Notes: generated by a model not told the origin, from the sequence alone. 64,000 nt of DNA from Anaerolineaceae bacterium (GCA_017417055.1 JAFPZX010000086.1:1-64000); one strand, 5' to 3'; shown: positions 6,899 to 15,072, numbered from the stretch's first letter. A program made the numbers and translations.

Positions 6899-7432
6899 AT
6901 GGATTACCCGACAAAACCAATTACACGAGCAACTGTACGGGATATTGCATCTGCGATAAGAAGTATTTTTAATGTGCCGGTGGATCAGCCATTCCCCGTG
7001 TTAGAGGTTTTAGATCGGCTTCCAGCAATTCTTCCCAATACCGCATTTGAAGTAGTTGAAGATTATGAATTAGATGAAAATGTTCCGGCACAATGTGTAC
7101 TGAAGTCTGATGGAACATACACCATCTATATCAAAAATACAGTTTATGAATGCGCATATAAATACCATACGGGCGGATACCTGAACCATATTCTTCATGA
7201 AATCTGCCACCGTCTATTGTTTTATTTTGGGTATACACCAATTTCCCAAAGAAGTTTTTCCAACAAATCAATTCCGGCATATTGCAGTGTTGAATGGCAG
7301 GCTAAAGCTTTGTGCGGAGAGCTAATGGTTCCGCATGAAGCAGCCAAAACACTGAGTGTGCCGGAAATTGTTAAACGCTATCATACTTCCCGTGAAGCGG
7401 CAGAATATCAAAAAAAGGTAGCGTATCGATAA
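6899..7432 (+). CDS. ImmA/IrrE-type metallopeptidase, cassette 2
   Basis: A 177-residue predicted zinc peptidase with HEICH at residues 100-104 and the probable third metal ligand Glu132 in VEWQAKALCGELMVP, the usual ImmA/IrrE signature. It is expected to cleave the XRE repressor encoded 3 bases upstream. Relative to the cassette 1 enzyme it has an insertion between HExxH and EWQA and little other identity, so the peptidases have diverged more than the repressors' DNA-binding helices. A minigene and a hairpin follow. Confidence 0.88.
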   Translation: MDYPTKPITRATVRDIASAIRSIFNVPVDQPFPVLEVLDRLPAILPNTAFEVVEDYELDENVPAQCVLKSDGTYTIYIKNTVYECAYKYHTGGYLNHILHEICHRLLFYFGYTPISQRSFSNKSIPAYCSVEWQAKALCGELMVPHEAAKTLSVPEIVKRYHTSREAAEYQKKVAYR

Positions 7433-7450
7433 ACCACAAAGGAGATTGTT

Positions 7451-7459
7451 ATGACATAA
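7451..7459 (+). other. Minigene: Shine-Dalgarno with a 2-codon reading frame
   Basis: AAAGGAGATTGTT is followed by ATG-ACA-TAA, so a ribosome would make only Met-Thr before stopping at the base of the hairpin at 7459-7498. It is the positional equivalent of the 5-codon frame at 1767-1784. Confidence 0.5.
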
Positions 7460-7498
7460 AAAAGCACATCGCAATATAAATATCACGAGTGCCTTTTT
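7459..7498 (+). terminator. Hairpin between regulator and effector genes, cassette 2
   Basis: An A-rich arm with GCAC and TCG pairs with CGA, GTGC and a T run (7486-7498), forming a terminator-like stem. It overlaps the stop codon of the two-codon minigene. A second inverted repeat GAGAATT/AATTCTC follows to about 7519. Confidence 0.65.
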
Positions 7499-7654
7499 GA
7501 GAATTGTACAAAATTCTCGGTGACATGATAATTTTAGCACAATCTCAAAAATCGGACAGAAATTCAAAATAAATATTATCTTGTACTCCACAGCAATATA
7601 GCTGTGATGAGGCAGATATACCTTTGTCTATTAATTCAAGGAGATTGTTCTAAT

Positions 7655-8365
7655 ATGAATAACTCATCTTATAAATCAGAAAGAAAAGTAAACCTTGATG
7701 ACGGTTGTAATCCCGAATTGCTTGAAGGTGCAAAATTTGTAGGAAAATTAGAATTTCCGCTTATAGAAAGACCCCGATATATTCATATTCCAAAACAAAT
7801 AGTGCCATTCTCAAAAAGAGAATACGATTCCGACTTCAATATCACGATTGGATTTCACGAAAATGATGTGGAATTTGCAGATGTTATTCTTCATCCTTTT
7901 CATTACATCAATGATTTTTGTCGATTCGATGCAATCCTTTCACCGGATTGTTCGCTTTATCGTGATAACAGTCTCACAGGACAATGTACAAACGCATATC
8001 GAAGTCGTGTTATTGGTTCATTTTATCAACGCAAAGGAATATACGTTATACCGCAAATTCGTTGGGGAGATGAACGGACCTATACAACTATGGTTTACCC
8101 TGAAAAAATAGCCTTTCTTGGGGTAGAGAAAAAGGGAATCGTTGCAATTGGCTCTTACGGAATGGTAAAAGAGCGAATTAACCGATATTATTTTTCCGCC
8201 GGTCTGGAGGCAATGCTGTCTGAATTAGAACCACAGGTGGTTATTGTATATGGACCTGACACGGATTCTATTTTTGAGCAATACTCAAGCTTGACAAAAT
8301 TTGTCTTCTATCCTGACTGGACAACACAGAAACATGGGAGAGAGAATAATGGGAAGCGGAATTAG
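7655..8365 (+). CDS. DUF4417-type protein, cassette 2
   Basis: A 236-residue homolog of the protein at 1974-2654, with the same conserved blocks (PDCSLY, NAYRSRVIG, YVIPQIRWGDER, YTT, PEKIAFLG, ELEPQVVIVYG). I start it at the ATG at 7655 with AGGAG 10 bases upstream; a GTG at 7604 is in frame but lacks a ribosome site. It overlaps the toxin gene by 17 bases, so translation is coupled. The conserved core and the different toxin downstream suggest a general, not toxin-specific, job. The biochemical function is unknown. Confidence 0.75.
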   Translation: MNNSSYKSERKVNLDDGCNPELLEGAKFVGKLEFPLIERPRYIHIPKQIVPFSKREYDSDFNITIGFHENDVEFADVILHPFHYINDFCRFDAILSPDCSLYRDNSLTGQCTNAYRSRVIGSFYQRKGIYVIPQIRWGDERTYTTMVYPEKIAFLGVEKKGIVAIGSYGMVKERINRYYFSAGLEAMLSELEPQVVIVYGPDTDSIFEQYSSLTKFVFYPDWTTQKHGRENNGKRN

Positions 8366-8864
8366 CGGAAATTATTCCGGTACCTCCGGAAGCTCACAGC
8401 CTTATTCCGAATCATACCATGTTGTTCGGGATATGTTGAACCATGATAAAGCTGATAAAGAAATATATGATCCACAGATGGGGTATTTTCGAAATCCAAC
8501 TGTAACATTATTACAGGATTCCATTGATGGTAATCGGTTTGTCATTAATGGCCAAAGTGTTGATGGTAATTTTACCTATGTATTGGATATGGATGGAAAT
8601 ATTGTTTTCGGAAAAAGGAGCAATCCAAATAACCCTCAAAAAAGGGCTCCTCATCCGACATTGATTGGAGGAAGAAATCCACAAGTTCAATGTGCAGGTA
8701 TAATTTCCTTCAGAAAAGGAAAAATAACAGCGATAGATAATCAGAGTGGACATTTCCGCCCTAATCAAGAATCAATGCGGAAAGTATACTCAGTTCTGTT
8801 AGAACTTTATCATACGAATCCGAAGCTGTTCTCTAAAAATATGAAGTGGGGGCATGAAGCATGA
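8349..8864 (+). CDS. Putative toxin with an SGHFRP-type C-terminal domain
   Basis: A 171-residue protein beginning with a Gly/Ser/Thr-rich leader (MGSGISGNYSGTSG), then a helical segment, then a domain containing APHPTLIGG, a VQCAGIISF strand, and NQSGHFRPN followed by a helix. Gly-Gly...Val...Ala-Gly...SGH(F/Y)xP domains occur at the C-termini of polymorphic toxins. I cannot name the activity. It occupies exactly the place of the EndoU-like toxin in cassette 1, starts within the DUF4417 gene, and its TGA overlaps the next ATG. No secretion signal is present. Toxicity is inferred from context. Confidence 0.6.
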   Translation: MGSGISGNYSGTSGSSQPYSESYHVVRDMLNHDKADKEIYDPQMGYFRNPTVTLLQDSIDGNRFVINGQSVDGNFTYVLDMDGNIVFGKRSNPNNPQKRAPHPTLIGGRNPQVQCAGIISFRKGKITAIDNQSGHFRPNQESMRKVYSVLLELYHTNPKLFSKNMKWGHEA

Positions 8865-9304
8865 AAGAAGATATTTACAAAAAAATTGCATACCTTTTTG
8901 ATCGCTATTGGGATGAAGATTTATCTGAAGAAGAACAGGATCTTCTTTACGATGAAGCTGATAATTTCGTGTCTCAATACAGCTGGAAAGAAATTTTTCC
9001 GCAATTATTTCAATTTCTGCAGCAAAATTGTAAAACGCCGAAAGATGTTCTTAATTTTGCTCATTTGTATTGGGATTATGGATATTATGAAATACCCATT
9101 TTGGATCCCTATGCTTTTCTTGGGTATTTTTATTATCGTCTTGGTTTTGAACCCGGTTCCAATGATGATATGGAAATCGTAGACAGCCTTGCAACTGAAA
9201 TGCTGAAAAAATCCGGTAATTCAGACGCTGACTTGTTTTTGAATCCGTATTATATGCCAGAGAGTGATCCACAGATGATTGCGGCAGCAAACAAATATAA
9301 ATAA
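8861..9304 (+). CDS. Putative immunity protein, cassette 2
   Basis: A 147-residue, strongly acidic, aromatic-rich protein (many Tyr, Phe and Asp/Glu) with no family I recognise. The ATGA overlap with the preceding toxin-like gene and the small size match those of immunity proteins. It is unrelated in sequence to the cassette 1 protein at 3141-3491. A hairpin follows at 9328-9356. Whether it binds the preceding protein is untested. Confidence 0.55.
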   Translation: MKEDIYKKIAYLFDRYWDEDLSEEEQDLLYDEADNFVSQYSWKEIFPQLFQFLQQNCKTPKDVLNFAHLYWDYGYYEIPILDPYAFLGYFYYRLGFEPGSNDDMEIVDSLATEMLKKSGNSDADLFLNPYYMPESDPQMIAAANKYK

Positions 9305-9327
9305 ATCTGCGGAAACACTGATAAACA

Positions 9328-9360
9328 GGAAGGTTCTATTCTCAATTGAGCCTTCCAATT
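9328..9360 (+). terminator. Stem-loop after cassette 2
   Basis: GGAAGGTTC (9328-9336) pairs with GAGCCTTCC (9348-9356), with one G-T pair, and is followed by AATT. It is a moderate terminator candidate at the end of the island. Confidence 0.5.
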
Positions 9361-9507
9361 TATCCAATCCTAATTCCTTGCAGGAACACAAGGAAAAACT
9401 TTCTTTTTTTACTGGTTGTTCTATATCCTTACCACATTTTTATGAAAAAGTCAACGGACAACATTGCCCGTTTTCTTTTTTTTAATTCTGTGTATACTCT
9501 TTTTATA

Positions 9508-9735
9508 AGTTAGGAATTAGGAGTGAGGAGTTAGGAGTAGTCAGGGACTTGGGGCTGAGATCTTGGGTCTGGCTGATAACGAAGTACTGAAAGTTGAAAG
9601 TTGAAAAATGATTAGCTAAAAGACAGCAAAAAATGACAGATGACGACTAATAAGCTAATTGATAATCGCTGACAACTGAGCACAGGCCACTGCATGTAAA
9701 CTACCAACTGCTAACTATCAACTGCGCGAAGCGCT
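9508..9735. repeat. Heptamer-like low-complexity tract
   Basis: The 452-base gap between cassette 2 and the next gene holds the terminator and then this tract of short words (variants of TTAGGAG, GAAAGTT, AACTGCTAACT). It has no coding potential. Similar tracts lie at 12885-13070, 14899-15062, 32848-32905, 33862-33915 and 36776-36953. Confidence 0.7.
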
Positions 9736-9756
9736 GGGAAAGGAGGACAATCAGAA

Positions 9757-11034
9757 ATGGCTGAGACAAACGGCGAAGCTTTGATGCGCGAGATGAATAC
9801 GTATCTCAATGAAGCCGAATCCGCTCAAACTGACGCGGAAACGGCGCTGCCGTTTGAGTCCATCTCTGATTATCTGGGGGATCCTACGGGGTTCAGCGAT
9901 GTGACGGCGAAGCTGTGGAAAAAGGTCAGTGCTGTCTTTGACCTGGCCGGGAAATACAACCGCCATTCTCCTGAATATCTGAAAAGTTTGGTTCAGCTGG
10001 AAAAGGGGATCAAGTTCCTCGGCAGCAGCTGTTTGCAAAAGCACGCGCTGGAAATGAAAAAATACGAATTTCCAGAGCTAAAGCAGCTGAACACCACCAA
10101 TCTTTATACCATGGCAGCGCTTCATTTTAATAAACTTGACCGGGCGCTTACGGAATATATGGACGAACAGCAAAACGTGGATGACGGACTGCTGGATATG
10201 GAGTACCGCTTCTACAACTTGATGGAGCGGATCCGTGCTACGGAAGTGAAGATTTATAACTACCGAAACAATTATTATTTCGGTAAAGAAAATTCAAACC
10301 CCATTATTCATGGTCTGGCTTTTTCTGAAAAAAGCTGGGGCAAAGAGATGCATAAGAATGATGAACCGATGGCTTTCCAGCGGGCGAAGGCGTTTTCTGC
10401 GAAATCAGAAATAAGAAATCAGAAATCAGAAATCGGCGGGCAGGTTTCAGATGCCAGGTGTCAGGTTTCAGGTGTCAGTGGACAGGATGTAGCGGCGAAT
10501 TCTTCAAAAACGGAAAATCGGGAAATGGTCAGAGAGCAGTTCAGCAAGAATCCGGAAGCACATGTGGTCTGCCCTGATGATGCCGCGAAGCACTCGGGGT
10601 CTGCCCCGGCGCTGCCGCAAAGCCGGCACGACGGGACTGCACCCGAAGTGCGGCACAATGATCCCGGGAAGCGCTCTGCAGATTCCGAAGTGAATCCCAC
10701 ATCATCCGAGGCGCGGCCTGCATCAACCGAGGTGAGTTCCCTCAGCGAAGAAAAAGAGGCTGCTCCTGTTTCAAAATCAAATCAAATGCAGCAGGAACCG
10801 AACGGAACAGCGGCACCCGCTGTCGCCGGTGAAGCAGCGGAAGACGAGGAAATCCCACAGTGTATGCAGATCATGCAGCAGGTGGTGATGCGCAGCCGGA
10901 TCCGGGGGCTTGATTACCTGGGATTCACGGAAAGGGAGATGAGGCTGCTCGCCGCAGATCCGCTGTTCGATATGATCGATCCGGTGATGGCCGCGGACCT
11001 GCGCAAGGCGCTCGCGGAGCATGACAGCGGATAA
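9757..11034 (+). CDS. Protein of unknown family, paralog of the gene at 58498
   Basis: A 425-residue protein without signal peptide or membrane segment. Residues about 45-185 are helical and align with the protein encoded at 58498-59601: both have LW, then K-x-NR-x-S, YLK, LEK-x-I, GS-x-C, K-x-ALE-x-K, and end in R(I/L)xATEVKI. Residues about 215-243 are encoded by heptamer-repeat DNA (10401-10486), apparently inserted into the frame. A low-complexity Ser/Ala/Glu-rich linker follows, then a conserved-looking C-terminal stretch with IPQCMQIMQQVV. The ribosome site is AAAGGAGG. The function is unknown; a structural or scaffold role is possible. Confidence 0.7.
   Translation: MAETNGEALMREMNTYLNEAESAQTDAETALPFESISDYLGDPTGFSDVTAKLWKKVSAVFDLAGKYNRHSPEYLKSLVQLEKGIKFLGSSCLQKHALEMKKYEFPELKQLNTTNLYTMAALHFNKLDRALTEYMDEQQNVDDGLLDMEYRFYNLMERIRATEVKIYNYRNNYYFGKENSNPIIHGLAFSEKSWGKEMHKNDEPMAFQRAKAFSAKSEIRNQKSEIGGQVSDARCQVSGVSGQDVAANSSKTENREMVREQFSKNPEAHVVCPDDAAKHSGSAPALPQSRHDGTAPEVRHNDPGKRSADSEVNPTSSEARPASTEVSSLSEEKEAAPVSKSNQMQQEPNGTAAPAVAGEAAEDEEIPQCMQIMQQVVMRSRIRGLDYLGFTEREMRLLAADPLFDMIDPVMAADLRKALAEHDSG
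10401..10486 (+). repeat. Heptamer repeats inside a coding sequence
   Basis: Words GAAATCA/GAAATAA and then CAGGTTTCAG/CAGGTGTCAG repeat here, the same words that fill intergenic tracts such as 12885-13070. The insertion keeps the frame of the gene at 9757-11034. Confidence 0.75.
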
Positions 11035-11159
11035 GAGCAGTGAGGAGTAAGAAGTAAGGAGTATGACGTATGATGGATGAAGAAATAAGAATGAAGAAGA
11101 AAGTGGTTTATTCGGTAAAAAGCGTTGGAAGAAGGCTTTCAGCGCTATGAGCGGTTAAC

Positions 11160-11210
11160 GGGGACGGTCCTCATGAGGCGCCCGCGCTGAATGGAACTGT
11201 CCTCCCGCAT
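11160..11210. repeat. Intergenic palindrome, GGGGACGGT...ACTGTCCTCCC family
   Basis: This copy has the centre TCATGAGGCGCCCGCGCTGAA and is an inverted copy of the element at 58397-58443. It lies in a 554-base gene-free stretch (11035-11588), which otherwise holds a short heptamer run, a GTGCAGTC-family element and the sugar-transporter promoter. Confidence 0.7.
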
Positions 11211-11329
11211 TCTTCGGAAGCGCGCTCATCCTTATGACAGCAGGCCGCATCCAATTCGAGCGCAGCTCGTACCATACGGAGCGGAGTCTTTCGCAGTTTC
11301 CATCGATTCTCGGGTGAACCGCCCCGGAT

Positions 11330-11440
11330 TAATCTGACACGCCTTCACAGTCACCATGATGAATGAATTTAGGAGTTCGCACCCAAAGTGCAGTCTTTTG
11401 TGTCGGCTGCGCGACAACAAAAAGGCAGACCTTGGTGTGC
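11330..11440 (-). repeat. Intergenic element, GTGCAGTC/GGCAGACC family
   Basis: The core 11379-11440 has ends GCACCCAAAGTGCAGTC and GGCAGACCTTGGTGTGC around a stem with GTCGGCTGCGCGAC. The left flank (AAATTCAT, then GATTAATC) matches the right flank of the copies at 59764 and 63126 in the opposite orientation. Confidence 0.75.
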
Positions 11441-11522
11441 TTTAAATTCACAGTAAAAATGAGTTGACAAAAATCGGCAAAAAAGCACAATTCCCAATCT
11501 ATCCGAAAAACGAGGGGGCTAC

Positions 11523-11528
11523 TATAAT
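11523..11528 (+). promoter_or_regulatory. Possible -10 box of the sugar transporter operon
   Basis: TATAAT lies 61 bases before the binding-protein start. The base stretch 17 upstream is a poor -35, and a good TTGACA at 11464-11469 is too distant, so an activator may be needed. The response regulator at 15073 is a candidate. Confidence 0.4.
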
Positions 11529-11588
11529 CAAAACCAACAAATAAACCGTGCAAGAAACACGGAATGAAAACAAAAAGGAGAAAACCCC

Positions 11589-12839
11589 ATGAAAAAGTCA
11601 TTATTAATTCTGGTTGTCCTGATGGTGCTGACCGCCGTCCTCTCAGCCGCAGCTGAAAACGTTACGCTGAACGTTGTCACTTCCTATGGCGGCGATGACG
11701 GGAACCGCAGCAATTATGAAGCAGCCGTTGCCGAATATGAAGCCCAGACCGGGAACAAGGTCAATGACGGCTCCGCCACTTCCAATGAGGAATGGAAAGC
11801 CCGCGTCCTGACCGATTTCGAAACCGGCTCCGAACCGGACGTCCTGTTCTTCTTCACCAATGCCGACGCCGAACCCTTCATCACAGCCGGTAAAGTCGTC
11901 TCCATCGATGAGATCCGTGCCGAATATCCGGATTACGCCACCAACATGAAAGATTCCATGCTGGCAGTCGCTTCCGATGGCAAGAATTACGCTGTTCCTT
12001 CCTATGGTTTCTGGGAAAACATGTTCGTCAACAAGTCCGTCCTGGATGCCTGCGGCGTGGAAGTCCCCGGTCCGGATTACACCTGGGATCAGTTCCTTGC
12101 TGACTGCCAGACCATCCTGGATGCCGGCTACACACCGATCGCCTGCTCTCTGGTTGAAGTTCCGCATTACTGGTTTGAATTTGTCGTGATGAACAACGGT
12201 ACCATCGACAACCAGCTGGACGTCCCCACATCCATGGATGACGCTGCTGCCGCCAAATGGGTCGCCGGCCTGAACGACATCAAAGACCTCTATGAACGCG
12301 GATTCTTCCCGAAGAACACACTCACCGCGACCGATGCAGAAACCGTCGCCATGTTCGGTGAAGGCGAAGCTGCTTTCCTGATCGATGGTTCCTGGAAGGT
12401 CGGTTACTTCACCGGCAACCACGAAGACACCCTGGAAGACTATGTGATCTCCTACGTCCCCGGCAAGGGCGACCGCAAGGCCAGCGAAGCTATCGGCGGC
12501 ATTTCCATGGGCTACTTCATCACCCGCAAGGCCTGGGAAGATCCTGCCAAGCGCGAAGCCGCTGTTGAATTCGTCAGCTATCTGACCTCCGATGACGTGC
12601 TCTCCAAATTCGTCACCACCGAAGTCACCGCGCTGGTCAACGGAGCCAAACCGGAAGGTCTGAACATCCTGCAGCAGTCCGCCGCGGACGCCAATGCAGC
12701 CATCACCGGTGTCGTCGGCGCTGTCCAGGACACAATCTCCTCTGAAGCGAAGGGTGACCTCTTCGGAAACGTCCAGAACGTCGTGACCGGAAAGATGACC
12801 GCGGAAGAAGCAGTCGCCTCAGCCATCGCGCTGAACTAA
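11589..12839 (+). CDS. Sugar ABC transporter substrate-binding protein
   Basis: A 416-residue family 1 extracellular solute-binding protein. It has an N-terminal signal peptide (MKKSLLILVVLMVLTAVLSA) with an AAA cleavage region and no lipobox Cys, so it is predicted to be released or held otherwise than as a lipoprotein. The mature part has the usual features: a TSYGGDDGNRS start, a PDVLFFF segment, GEGEAAFLIDGSW, and a C-terminal helical lobe. The ribosome site is AAAGGAG. Two CUT1 permeases follow at 13087 and 14025. The ATPase is not encoded nearby, as is common when one MsmX/UgpC-type ATPase serves several transporters. The substrate is probably an oligosaccharide, but its identity is unknown. 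Confidence 0.9.
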   Translation: MKKSLLILVVLMVLTAVLSAAAENVTLNVVTSYGGDDGNRSNYEAAVAEYEAQTGNKVNDGSATSNEEWKARVLTDFETGSEPDVLFFFTNADAEPFITAGKVVSIDEIRAEYPDYATNMKDSMLAVASDGKNYAVPSYGFWENMFVNKSVLDACGVEVPGPDYTWDQFLADCQTILDAGYTPIACSLVEVPHYWFEFVVMNNGTIDNQLDVPTSMDDAAAAKWVAGLNDIKDLYERGFFPKNTLTATDAETVAMFGEGEAAFLIDGSWKVGYFTGNHEDTLEDYVISYVPGKGDRKASEAIGGISMGYFITRKAWEDPAKREAAVEFVSYLTSDDVLSKFVTTEVTALVNGAKPEGLNILQQSAADANAAITGVVGAVQDTISSEAKGDLFGNVQNVVTGKMTAEEAVASAIALN

Positions 12840-12884
12840 TCAAATTCAAAGAAATGAGGCTGCCGGAAGACAGCCTCATTTCTT

Positions 12885-13070
12885 CAGGTTTCAGGTTTCA
12901 GGTTTTAGGGATTAGGAGTGTGAAGTAAGAAGTAAGGAGTAAGAAATGATTGAATTCATTTTCCACTTACCACTTTCCACTTTTCACTTTCAACTGACTA
13001 CCACCTGAAACCTACCACCTGAAACCTAACACCTGACACCTAAAACCTGATACCTGAAACCTGAAAAAGA
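12885..13070. repeat. Heptamer tract within the transporter operon
   Basis: Repeated words of the types TTTCAGG, GTAAGGA, CCACTTT and GAAACCT fill the gap between the binding-protein and permease genes. A 3' hairpin-like AGGCTGCC...GACAGCCTC just before it (about 12857-12879) could lower read-through and so raise binding-protein levels relative to permeases. Confidence 0.65.
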
Positions 13071-13086
13071 AAGGTCGGAACAAGTT

Positions 13087-14013
13087 ATGAAATCGATGAT
13101 TTATAAAAAGAAGTCGCCGCTGATCGTCTTTCTGGTACCGGCATTTCTGTTCATTATCGTCTTCCTGTACTATCCGTTTTTCCGGAACATCATCAACACC
13201 TTCCTTTCCATCGGCGGGCTGGGACGGGCAGCGGAAGGAGTGAACAGCCCGTGGTATGACAACTATCAGCGCCTGTTCACGGACCCTTATATGCGCACCG
13301 CGATGAAAAATACCGCCATCCTGATCGTCTGCACGGTCATCTTCCAGGTAGGGATCGCACTGGTGCTCGCGCTGCTGGTGGACAACATCAAAAGCGGACA
13401 GCAGTTTTTCCGCACCGTCTACTTTTTCCCGATCGTCATTTCCGCTACCGCGCTCGGGCTGATGTTCAACCTGATCTTTTTGTACAAAGGCGGGATGATC
13501 AACCAGCTGCTGCTGCATCTCGGTATGATCGACTACGAGGTGAAAAGCAATGGAAAAATGATCGTGGACTGGATCGACTGGAAGGACAAGACCCACTTTA
13601 TGTTCACCATGTTCCTGCCTGTGATGTGGCAGTATGTCGGCTTCTACTTTGTTATCATCGTCACGGGCATCAATAATATTCCCTCCGACCTTTACGAAGC
13701 GGCGGCTCTGGACGGGGCGGACGGATGGAAAAAGACCCGCTACATCACGCTGCCGATGCTGCGCAACGTGCTGCGGACCTGTCTGGTGCTGGCCATCACC
13801 GGTGCCTTGAAAGTGTTTGACCTGCCCTGGGTGATGTTCGGCGCCGGAATGCCGGAGAATAACGGCTGGCTTACCGGGACGTATATGTATGACCAGACCT
13901 TCAACCGCATGAACGTGGACTATGGGTCGACCATCGCCGTGTTTATCGTCGTCCTGGGGATCATCCTTTCCAACGCGGCGAACCGGCTCATCAAACCGTC
14001 GGAAGATCTTTAA
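13087..14013 (+). CDS. Sugar ABC transporter permease, MalF-like
   Basis: A 308-residue integral membrane permease of the CUT1 family with about six membrane segments. The EAA loop that contacts the ATPase is visible as YEAAALDGADGWKKTRYITLP, about residues 205-225. N-terminal PAFLFIIVFLYYPFFRNI is typical of MalF/LacF-type subunits. The MalG-type partner starts 12 bases after the stop, so the two are cotranscribed and probably form a heterodimer. Confidence 0.92.
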   Translation: MKSMIYKKKSPLIVFLVPAFLFIIVFLYYPFFRNIINTFLSIGGLGRAAEGVNSPWYDNYQRLFTDPYMRTAMKNTAILIVCTVIFQVGIALVLALLVDNIKSGQQFFRTVYFFPIVISATALGLMFNLIFLYKGGMINQLLLHLGMIDYEVKSNGKMIVDWIDWKDKTHFMFTMFLPVMWQYVGFYFVIIVTGINNIPSDLYEAAALDGADGWKKTRYITLPMLRNVLRTCLVLAITGALKVFDLPWVMFGAGMPENNGWLTGTYMYDQTFNRMNVDYGSTIAVFIVVLGIILSNAANRLIKPSEDL

Positions 14014-14024
14014 GGAGGCTGAGC

Positions 14025-14897
14025 ATGAGATACAAGGAAAAACCCGCAAAGAAAACAAGCGTTTCCACCGTTTTGATCTATGTGATTCTGGGGTTCTGGG
14101 CGCTGACGACCATTTATCCCTTCGTCTGGGTCATTCTGAACTCCTTCCGCAAGAAGGGGCTGATCCTGAGCGACTCCTTTTCCCTGCCGCTGGGCGATGC
14201 TTTTACCTGGGAGAATTACATCACCGCCTGGCAGCGGTCCGATTTCAAAAATGCTTATCTCAACAGCTTTCTGATCTCCGGTACGGTGACGATCATCGTG
14301 ATCATTCTGGCAGGACTGGCGGCTTACGGACTGACCCGCTATCAATTCCGGGGAAGGGGACTGCTTTACAGCCTGATCATGGGCGGGATGATGTTCCCGG
14401 TATTCGCCACGATCATCCCCGTTTTCCGGATGGAAGTTATAATGGGAATAGCGGGGCAGGGGAACCGCTGGCTGAGCATGCTGGCTGTCATTCTGCCGCA
14501 GATTGCAGGGAATTTGTGCTTTTCGATCATCGTGCTGATGGGATTCATCCAATCCGTGCCGATCGAGCTGGAGGAAAGCGCTTATCTGGACGGGTGCAGC
14601 GTGTTCCAGATTTACTTCAATATCATTATCCCGGCGGCAAAATCCTCCTTCGCCACGGTCGCCATCTTCACCTTTTTGTGGAGCTACAACGACTTGTTCA
14701 CCCAATCCTTTTTCCTGCGGTATCCAAAGGAGAAAGCCATCACGGGGCTGCTGAACGAGATCAGTTCCCAGGCGGGTGTGAATTACGGGCTGATGGCTTC
14801 TTCGGTGGTTTTGGTGGTGATCCCGGTGCTGCTGGTTTACATCGCACTGCAGAAGCACATCATCAAGGGGCTGACTGCCGGGGCGATAAAAGGATAG
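14025..14897 (+). CDS. Sugar ABC transporter permease, MalG-like
   Basis: A 290-residue CUT1 permease with six predicted membrane segments, beginning with a short cytoplasmic end and a YPFVWVILNSF segment typical of MalG-type subunits. The EAA loop reads LEESAYLDGCSVFQIYFNIIIP, about residues 184-205. It partners the protein at 13087-14013. A heptamer tract separates it from the response regulator gene. Confidence 0.92.
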   Translation: MRYKEKPAKKTSVSTVLIYVILGFWALTTIYPFVWVILNSFRKKGLILSDSFSLPLGDAFTWENYITAWQRSDFKNAYLNSFLISGTVTIIVIILAGLAAYGLTRYQFRGRGLLYSLIMGGMMFPVFATIIPVFRMEVIMGIAGQGNRWLSMLAVILPQIAGNLCFSIIVLMGFIQSVPIELEESAYLDGCSVFQIYFNIIIPAAKSSFATVAIFTFLWSYNDLFTQSFFLRYPKEKAITGLLNEISSQAGVNYGLMASSVVLVVIPVLLVYIALQKHIIKGLTAGAIKG

Positions 14898-14898
14898 G

Positions 14899-15062
14899 AG
14901 GAATTGGAAGTTAGGAGTTAGGAGTGAGGAGTGAGGAGCTAACAGTTAATGGCTAATGGCTAACAACTAATAACTAATAACTAATAACTAACAGCTAACA
15001 ACTAACAACTAATAACTAACAGCTAACAACTAACAACTAATAACTAACAACTAACAGCTAAA
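14899..15062. repeat. Heptamer tract (CTAACAA/CTAATAA type)
   Basis: More than a dozen near-tandem copies of AACTAACAACTAATA-like words lie between the permease and response regulator genes. Confidence 0.8.
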
Positions 15063-15072
15063 AGGAAATGGC

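Noticed and set aside
9508..9735. Possible tRNA or structured RNA in the gap after the island
   Set aside because: No cloverleaf or conserved RNA motif; the stretch is heptamer-like repetition.
13012..14058. Long minus-strand frame over the MalF-like permease
   Set aside because: It is rich in His, Asp and Gln with no family resemblance and lies wholly over a clear ABC permease gene.
14899..15062. CRISPR array
   Set aside because: The repeats are 7-15 bases, degenerate and without unique spacers; there are no cas genes.
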